Part shown: piece after piece, positions 57,895 to 64,000 of the stretch
How positions within the stretch are numbered: position 1 is the stretch's first letter
Layout of the letters: the number at the start of each line of letters is the position of its first letter
Assembly (NCBI GenBank): GCA_023014335.1
Contig: JAECYW010000013.1
Span: forward strand, 620,001 to 684,000
DNA length: 64,000 nt
Origin: Galerina marginata
Lineage: Eukaryota; Basidiomycota; Agaricomycetes; Agaricales; Galerinaceae
Direction: 5' to 3'
The notes under the pieces: model-generated
Told to the model about the DNA's origin: nothing
Databases searched by the model: none
What the model saw: the letters and a program-made list of their open reading frames with translations, nothing else
Made by a program: the position numbers and the translations under genes

Positions 57895-58140
57895 GTTGTT
57901 GTCAGAAGGCCCAGGACCCCTGACATATGGCTCAAATGTCGGATCCCAAAAATCAACGATTTCGGGATTCCTGTCCGGACCAGAAAAATATTCCCACGCA
58001 TTTCGAACGCGGATTTGGACGTTTCTCGAGAATGCGGTTCAAAAAGGTCTCGACGACCCTCCAAATTTTTGGAAAACCTGTCCGTTTTCGGGGATCCGAC
58101 ATTTTAGCCGTATGTCAGGGGTCCTGAAGGCCCCAACAAC
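57895..58140. mobile_element. Foldback/MITE-like element with ~50-bp terminal inverted repeats
   Basis: The left arm (57895-57947) and the right arm (58091-58140) are inverted copies. The inner 35 bases of each (starting AGGACCCCTGACATA and ending TGTCGGATCCC) differ at only two positions, and the outer ends are GTTGTT / AACAAC, with a few indels between. The 140-bp middle codes for nothing and has no transposase. Size and structure fit a non-autonomous DNA transposon. I could not identify a convincing target-site duplication, so the true ends may differ by a few bases. Confidence 0.65.
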
Positions 58141-58444
58141 TTGAAGTCTTGAACAAGTAATCCTCCCGATGCCTGACTTCTCCACATGCACCTCCGCCAC
58201 AGTGACAAATAGGTTGCTCGACCGGATGAACAAGTAAAATACTCGACTAGCTATGCTCAATGTTCACTGCGTAACTACAGGAGCTTTCTCGACAGTGGGA
58301 GAATCGTGTTTACCTTTACAAAGGGTGCATGTGGTCAACCAGTCGTTATCGAAATGTTTACACTCCCAGCACAGAAGAAAGTGCCGTCAGCCGCTACTCT
58401 AGAGCGGATTCGAAGGGATTTTGTCCACTGAAGCCGCCTCTCCT

Positions 58445-60512
58445 ATGGAGACACCCGCCGTTCAACCCGGGAAGCCTTATGCATGGATCCCGCCCGTTTC
58501 CTCGACAAATTCTCTTGACGTTGAACTTCTAGCAGGCGCTCACATACACGAATCGCTCCTGTCGGAATCCATCACTTTCGACTCTCTGTCAAGCAAATCG
58601 TCAGATGTTCCCCCTGCGTTTCTCCGTCGTGGATTCCCCGTCACTAGAACGGTTGAACTGGGCGATGGACTGAAAATGTTTTCATCCGGAAAGGCTCGGC
58701 CAAACGAGAGGCCTCGAAAGCGTCTTAATCCATCGATTGTGATTTCGTCACCAACGATACCTCGCCTTCAATCGATGTTTAAGGAATGTTTGAGTATTAA
58801 GCAATGGGCCGTGAGTTTGTAAACGAATATTCCGCGATAGCTGCTAACCTCTTCCCTTCAAGGAAACGTCCGTAGCTTTGCATGCGCCTGGTCACAGTCC
58901 ATGGGAAGGCCAAGAGGAAAATGCAGCGGAACACTGGATACCGGATGGCTCTCTCTTTTCACCTGATTGCTTCGCCCTTGCTTTGTTGCAATCCCGGACG
59001 CGTGGCCGAGTCTCTCAACCTTGTTGGGAACATCGATATTCTCCAGAATTGCTATCTAACACACAGGACCTCCGGAGTGGGCGCTTTGCGTTTCAGGACT
59101 TGATGCAGACCGAGTTACTCGGGATGGTTGATGAACTCAAGACTATTAGCTCTTTCTTTCAGGAACCATCTCAGGATGAACAGGTCAATAAGCCCTCCGA
59201 ACGACTCATCGACTCGAACAAGCTACATATACCTTCCCTGGTGGTGTCAAATTCACAATTCACATTTCCAGTAACCCTGGAATCTTCTTGCAGTCTCTCT
59301 CATTGCGACTCGGTTTCTCTGGCGTATCGGCGAGGCAAAAGAACTCCACCCCGCCTGCGACTGGAGAAAGAGGAAGATCCACGAGAGTTCTCTTACCCCG
59401 AGATTCCAACCGCTTTTTTGGGCTCTCCGACGCGACACCGTCCGCATTTTGAATGCACAAATCGCACCAAGCCAATCCTACCCTTTGAGGAAATGATCAA
59501 CAATCTCCGCCTACAATGTTCGACGATGGCTTTGGAAACTCCTCCGCTGGATGCCTCTTGGAACTCCCGAGCATTTTTAAAACGCGAGCCTTTGTCCCGT
59601 GACATCTGTACGAATTTGCAGCCTGTGGAAGGTGACGAATGGGCCTTTGCAAAGTCTTTAGTTGAGGACTGCAGGCTTCCACCGCAACCACACATGCTAT
59701 CGGAAGTCAAGTCTGGCCACCGTCTCAGAGCACCTGGCCATGGACGGCGTGCAGTGTGTGGCGCGAGGACATCCGTCATAAACCCTGCTCTCGAAGTCAA
59801 AGGTAGGACCGAAAATACGGTCAAGGTCATGGAGGACTCCAACCAGTCTGATAGTAGCGCCGCCTGTGGCGTCAAGGACCTTGAGTCAGGCCTGCGGCAG
59901 GCCGTCACTTTTCCTGCTATGCGTCCTTCCGCAATGGCCAAACCTAGAGTTTTGTTTACCAGGAAGCCTATGAAGCGCGTTCGCTTTATATTGACTAGCC
60001 GAGAAGTTGAGACAGACCCTACGTTTGCTACGACTTTAAACGACGAAACCGGAGTGGAATTATTTGATCGATCAGAAAAGCAGGACACCCCTCCAACTCC
60101 TAAACGGATGCTATCCAAACATTTGTCCCACAGAAGTTTCGCCCTTTCCAGAAGCTCAACCTCGATTTCGACATGGAAGAGGGCCCGCTCCGCCACTGTT
60201 GGCTCTCCGCTTCGACGTTCTGTCATATCCAAAGTGTTTCCCGAATCTGACGTCAAATCTGACCTAAGTGACCCGACGATCCCTCGCCGTTCTACGCAGT
60301 CTCTGGGACGACATTCTCTGAGTCGAATCATCAAGGGGCCTATGTTCTCCGGCAAGGATGTCAAGTGCGCCACTCTTTTATCTTCGATGTCGATTGCTAG
60401 TGAAATGGCGACGGATGAAAACTCCGTAAGGAGAGGGAGCGGAACTCCAAACGGTCATAAGAGAAGTCGTATGCCAGTCCCATTGCGAAATATCTTGACT
60501 CGTTTCAAGTAG
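58445..60512 (+). CDS. Protein of unknown function, 671 residues
   Basis: Two exons, 58445-58810 and 58863-60512; 2016 nt. It begins METPAVQPGKPYAWIPPVSS, with a block RLQSMFKECLSIKQWA ending exon 1 and APGHSPWEGQEENAAEHWIP starting exon 2. Other parts: CFALALLQSRTRGRVSQPCW, DLMQTELLGMVDELKTISSF (likely helix), and a Ser/Arg/Lys-rich C-terminal third with many S/T-P sites (TPPTPKRMLSKH, RRSTQSLGRHSLSR) ending MPVPLRNILTRFK. The short ATG start is chosen because the frame upstream has no ATG. No family is recognised. A 326-codon antisense ORF (59393-60373) is a shadow of this gene. Confidence 0.75.
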
Positions 60513-60667
60513 TCCTTATGCCCATCGTTTGACAATGTCATATGTAGTTCTCAGCTGCTTGCCAAGCTCGTTTTCTCATTTGCGTGATTCCGTTGTGAAT
60601 ATTTTGGGGTGCCATTCACAAGAAGCCATCACAGATTCAGCAATTCACAGTGGAGAAGAACTTTATC

Positions 60668-60749
60668 GGCCTGATGGTCTAGTAGTATGATTCCTTGTTA
60701 GGGTGTTCCCAATTCGAGGAGGTCCCGGGTTCAATTCCCGGTCAGGCCC
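60668..60749 (+). tRNA. tRNA-Pro (anticodon AGG) with 10-nt intron
   Basis: Cloverleaf read by hand. Acceptor stem GGCCTGA/TCAGGCC pairs fully with discriminator C at 60749. The D arm starts TGGTCTAGTAGTATGAT. Anticodon stem CCTTG (60693-60697) pairs with CGAGG (60715-60719). The loop TTAGGG..T has anticodon AGG at 60700-60702, and a T arm CCGGG-TTCAATT-CCCGG follows. A 10-nt insert at 60704-60713, after position 37, is the canonical intron site; spliced length is 72 nt plus CCA, as usual for tRNA-Pro. A and B boxes are intact and a T-run about 10 bases downstream can end Pol III transcription. Confidence 0.93.
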
Positions 60750-63219
60750 AGCGGTATTATTTTTTGCAGATGCCAATTATGTAGCTCTTCGTGACGTCCA
60801 TATTCTTTTATTTTTGTCTTTTACGTCTACCAAGGCACAGCAAAAATTATGAGGTTAAATCTGTTACACACACCCTTGCTCGTCAGTCAAACAAATTCGA
60901 TCGACTTCGGACGTTAATTTTGTGATCTACACCTTCTACCCAACATCATTGATCACTATACCCCTCCTCCCCCCGAAATCTGCTTTGCTAACCTGCTCAG
61001 TATTTTGAAACCCCTGATCCTGCTGTGTTTCTCACAGGAGGTTCATATGGGATGATAGGCGCCATTAGTGCATTCTTCCCGTTGAATCATCTCAACCAAC
61101 TGTTTACTGGCTTGCTGTCTGGGTGCTTGAAAACCATAGGTTCCCGACCAGTTGTCAGCAATCGTACAGTAATTGGACACCGGTCATATGTCGTTCGAGA
61201 GCCGAACTATACCTTGATCTTCTGGTCGACATAATTGCCTCGACGCACCCCCAGTCAAAGCATTTCCATTTCAATGTGTATCAAGAAGCTGGGGGAAAGT
61301 GCTGGGAAGCTCGATGACATATACGAAGCATGTACCTGGACCTAGTTGAGATGTCCTGTTGGACCGTTCGGGTGGAATTTTCAACACCATTTTGCAGCAG
61401 CACTGCCAGTGCAAATGTGCCCCAAACGCCGCTGGCATCCCGTCCCACTAGGCGTAAAGCAGCTAATTCGCGGCCACAGCAACATTAGACCCGGACCCAG
61501 CGCCTTCGAACAGACCAACAAATTTGTTAGCTTGTTTGCGGCTTGTGGCAGGTCCTGTGGACGGACAACAACCGTACTTAGCGTGACCGGGACTATGAAA
61601 AACACCGCGTCCTACAATGCCGGCTTCAGGTCGTCGGGCGCTGTCTCCTTCGTTGGTAAGCCGGTGTCCTCATTCCGAAGGCAGGAATCTCATCTCTCAT
61701 GTCCTCAGGTGGATCACTTTCTCAAAGCTCCAAGATTGCTGGTACTCGGAGATGTCTATAATCCATGCCTTGGCTTGTCCAACACGGCAGTAGCTGCAGC
61801 GAGCTGGGTACTTATAACAAGCGGTTTGGTTTCAAACCGAAATCTGTAGGTGCGTCGCATTGTTCGCACGACCGTTGTAGTCTCACCTCTATCGAAGGTT
61901 CTGGACAGTGTCCTTCGAAAAGCCGTTCAGGCGCAGGGTAGCTCTCTCCCCCTAGGCCTTTTCCTAACACTCGAGGTTGCCTTGGTGTGGTGGCCGGGCC
62001 ATTCGCATCCTATTTCCAAAGGTATACGTAAACACAACAAAAAGGCTGTTCTGCCTGCCTTGTCTGCTCTTCAGTGGCTTTTCTTCTCCTTAAGAATTGC
62101 GGTATCATTTCTGACGAAATACGATTTATACTAGGGGTTCCTATTATTTATGCTTCGGGGTTAAAAGACGTGTATTATCAATTGAGAACTGTTCATCAGT
62201 TGACTATTTGCTGTTGACAGAGAAGGGCATTCCAGAACCGGACCATGTCGAATGATCTTGACATTTCCATACCTTGCGAAATTGACTTTATCAACATTCC
62301 GGTCGCGACGTAGACGGCCCGTACAGTGACTTTTCAAATGACCTAGAACCCGCGGCATGCGTCCAATACTCCCCAATGCTCCCCACTGTGCACCTAAAGG
62401 GCATCGGGACTGACTTGAGCCTCTGACAGCCTCTGGCCTTCTATGATCCGAATAAATCAACGATTCTCGTGCTCCCCTCACCTCAGAAGGAGTATACCAG
62501 ATGCACAACATGGTCGATTACCCAAGCTTAATTGGCACGCATGCGAGATGGATTGCGGCACTGCTCAAATTCAGCCTTAGTGGGGGCTGATCCACGGGCG
62601 CGTCATACATTCATAGATCTCTAGTCTTGATCTTGTGGTTTGCTGCACCTAATTGCGCCTGTATCTTAGCTCGAGCCTGTTCAAAAAACCATCCAACGTG
62701 TCCGGATTCATTCATGGCTCCAAAAATTTCTGAAAAATCTGTCCGGGTAGTTATCAGGCTGCTCTTGCTACTATTCCCCGGGGTCCTGCTTTTGACCCAG
62801 TTCGGAGCCGCGTCACTGACCGAAACGGGCGTAGGTATGACAGTAAAACAAGATAATTGACACAGACGCGTCAGATTATCTGCGCCTTTTCACTCACTTA
62901 ATATCTCCGTCGATGGTTTGGCTAGGTATAATTCTGCTACCCAGGGGGGCAGGGGTCAACATGCGTGGTTTTAAACAAACTCACCCTGCTTCTAGGGGGA
63001 TGAACAATCTTCCTTAGAGTTTACTTTCTGCTTCAGGTAGCACGCCATGTGCTCCAGTTGGGCGAGGTAATATTTATTGGGCGGCGAGATGAGATATTAC
63101 CTGATAAAAATTTTTGGATTAAAACTTGAGATGCGAGAGGTGGTTGGCATATGTACGGCTACAATGTTTGTTTCCTACTTATTTCGACCGCTTTAATTTC
63201 TTCTTCCGAGCTATATAAG
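60750..63219. other. Gene-poor stretch with decayed sequence
   Basis: About 2.5 kb without a convincing gene. Around 61710-61850 (plus) one frame resembles a class I hydrophobin C-terminal half without its cysteines (see findings). A segment at 62667-62750 resembles the middle of the foldback element at 57895-58140. ORFs such as 61346-61849 (plus) and 62161-62511 (minus) lack starts in context, splice partners or domains. This is best described as relic and repeat-derived DNA. Confidence 0.4.
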
Positions 63220-64000
63220 TTACGACGGTTCACCGTCATTGGGCTGTGGGCGTCGATGGATCCCACCTACCCCGCCTCTGAAATTACCACGAGCAGCATG
63301 TCCCATACGGAATATCCCTGGCAAAGGAATGATAGGAGGGGACTCCCACTGCCTGCGAGATGGACCGGCGATGAGAGGACTTGCATCGCTTTGAGTTTGC
63401 ACGATTTCTTCTTCTTCCCCGGACTTTTAGAAATTGGGAACGATTAAGTTCAGCTTATCTCAGTCAAAACTGCACTGACCTCCAAGTCGATCACCAAAGC
63501 CCCAGTATGCCATCCAGCTGCCGTAGTGGCAAAGCAAAACCGGTCTCTAGGTTTCTTATTGTTGTGGTCAAATCTGACTTCACTGGGGACGTTAACAGCC
63601 GGAGGTTCTCCTCTCCTTCGCTCTTCGGCAGTCCTCCGGGCTGCAAAATCCGCAAATCCACCAGGTGTACCCGGTTCAAGCTTGAGAGGGTCTCCCAAAC
63701 CCAAAGCACCATTGGAGTATTTTCCCCATGTCATCAGCTTCCCATTAGCCGTTAGAGCGGCATTATGATAGTCTCCAATGACGACGGAGATGATAGATCT
63801 GTTTTGTAGCTCCGGAATTATTTTTGGCGGAGAATCCGGTTTTGTATTCGTATCGCCCACGAGTACAATAGAAGAAGAGCCTGTCGAATAAGCGACGAAA
63901 TTAACAAAGTTCGCAGTTATCTTGTTGTTATTTTTTGATCGGTGAGCATGTCAACAATCCGGGAAGAAGAGAAGCACACTGACGTGAGTAATCTGCATCG
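63220..64000 (-). CDS. SAF1: Saf1-like F-box/RCC1-repeat protein, C-terminal part, cut by window edge
   Basis: The 3' half of a minus-strand gene that begins beyond the window. Exons read as about 64000-63983, 63920-63480 and 63423-63220, with TAA at the end. The joined frame shows ITHITANFVNFVAYSTGS, SIISVVIGDYHNAALTANGK, LMTWGKYSNGALGLGDPLKL and FCFATTAAGWHTGALVIDLE, the RCC1-type beta-propeller and the family end of SCF-associated factor 1. The last exon adds an acidic EEEE run and a Gly/Arg-rich tail ending NDGEPS. In yeast Saf1 is an F-box protein of an SCF complex that targets unprocessed vacuolar and lysosomal zymogens; the F-box itself would lie outside this window. Confidence 0.88.

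Noticed and set aside
57874..58260. Similar small peptides encoded on both strands (TPDIWLKCRIP-like)
   Set aside because: They arise from the inverted arms of the foldback element, not from genes.
59393..60373. 326-codon minus-strand ORF
   Set aside because: Fully antisense to the 671-residue gene, whose frame is longer and has a phased intron; the antisense product has no domain pattern.
1..64000. CRISPR arrays, prophage, operons or bacterial-type ribosome-binding sites
   Set aside because: The window is plainly eukaryotic with spliceosomal introns; no regularly spaced direct repeats were seen.

Overview
This is a gene-dense nuclear segment of a filamentous basidiomycete, most likely an Agaricomycete. 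The pointers are protein-coding genes split by many introns of about 45-60 bases with GTRNGY-type donors, very short intergenic gaps, typical mushroom housekeeping proteins (Rds3, Rpb4, Pus1, Cdc27, Saf1, FPP synthase), long Ser/Pro-rich regulatory-type proteins, and a tRNA-Pro(AGG) with a short intron. No prokaryotic, plasmid, phage or CRISPR features were seen. Exon boundaries below were read by hand from reading frame, splice consensus and family conservation. Most gene models close to an exact multiple of three, but single junctions can be off.

Layout. 1-14.2 kb: 3' end of a class III aminotransferase, a 17-exon HECT ubiquitin ligase (UFD4/TRIP12 type), an uneventful 2.1-kb gap, the U2-snRNP protein Rds3/PHF5A, and, tail to tail with it, an NBR1-like protein with a PB1 domain and five ZZ fingers. 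15-21.8 kb: a WD40 protein with SUMO-interaction-like motifs (its N-terminal exons do not join in phase) and a 723-residue Ser/Pro-rich protein. 21.9-28.1 kb: a Gfo/Idh/MocA oxidoreductase of the D-xylose/dihydrodiol dehydrogenase type, farnesyl diphosphate synthase and xylulokinase. 28.2-30.0 kb: a truncated SRPK-like kinase piece and an F-box protein. 30.5-33.6 kb: tRNA pseudouridine synthase Pus1 and RNA polymerase II subunit Rpb4, tail to tail. 34.3-40.1 kb: an R3H-SUZ RNA-binding protein and an AVT/SLC38-type amino acid transporter. 40.8-45.5 kb: a decayed ORF, a DUF4743-Nudix hydrolase with a mitochondrial-type leader, and DNA polymerase delta subunit Cdc27/POLD3. 45.9-51.4 kb: a 644-residue unknown protein, a small DUF202 membrane protein and methylenetetrahydrofolate reductase. 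51.7-57.4 kb: an ELMO/CED-12 family protein, a stand-alone inverted duplicate of its N-terminal domain, and a secreted M28 aminopeptidase. 57.9-64 kb: a 246-bp foldback (MITE-like) element, a 671-residue unknown protein, tRNA-Pro, a 2.5-kb gene-poor stretch with decayed sequence, and the 3' half of the F-box/RCC1 protein Saf1.

There is no single operon-like system. Most genes are independent housekeeping functions: ubiquitin ligation (UFD4, F-box, Saf1), RNA processing (Rds3, Pus1, R3H-SUZ, tRNA), transcription and replication (Rpb4, Cdc27), one-carbon and isoprenoid metabolism, and a possible pentose pair. The most interesting signals are a predicted 3-nt microexon in PUS1 that supplies one invariant residue, an inverted duplicate of the ELMO N-terminal domain kept as an open small protein, a possible membrane-anchored FPP synthase isoform, the five-ZZ NBR1-like architecture, and a high share of GC-AG introns.
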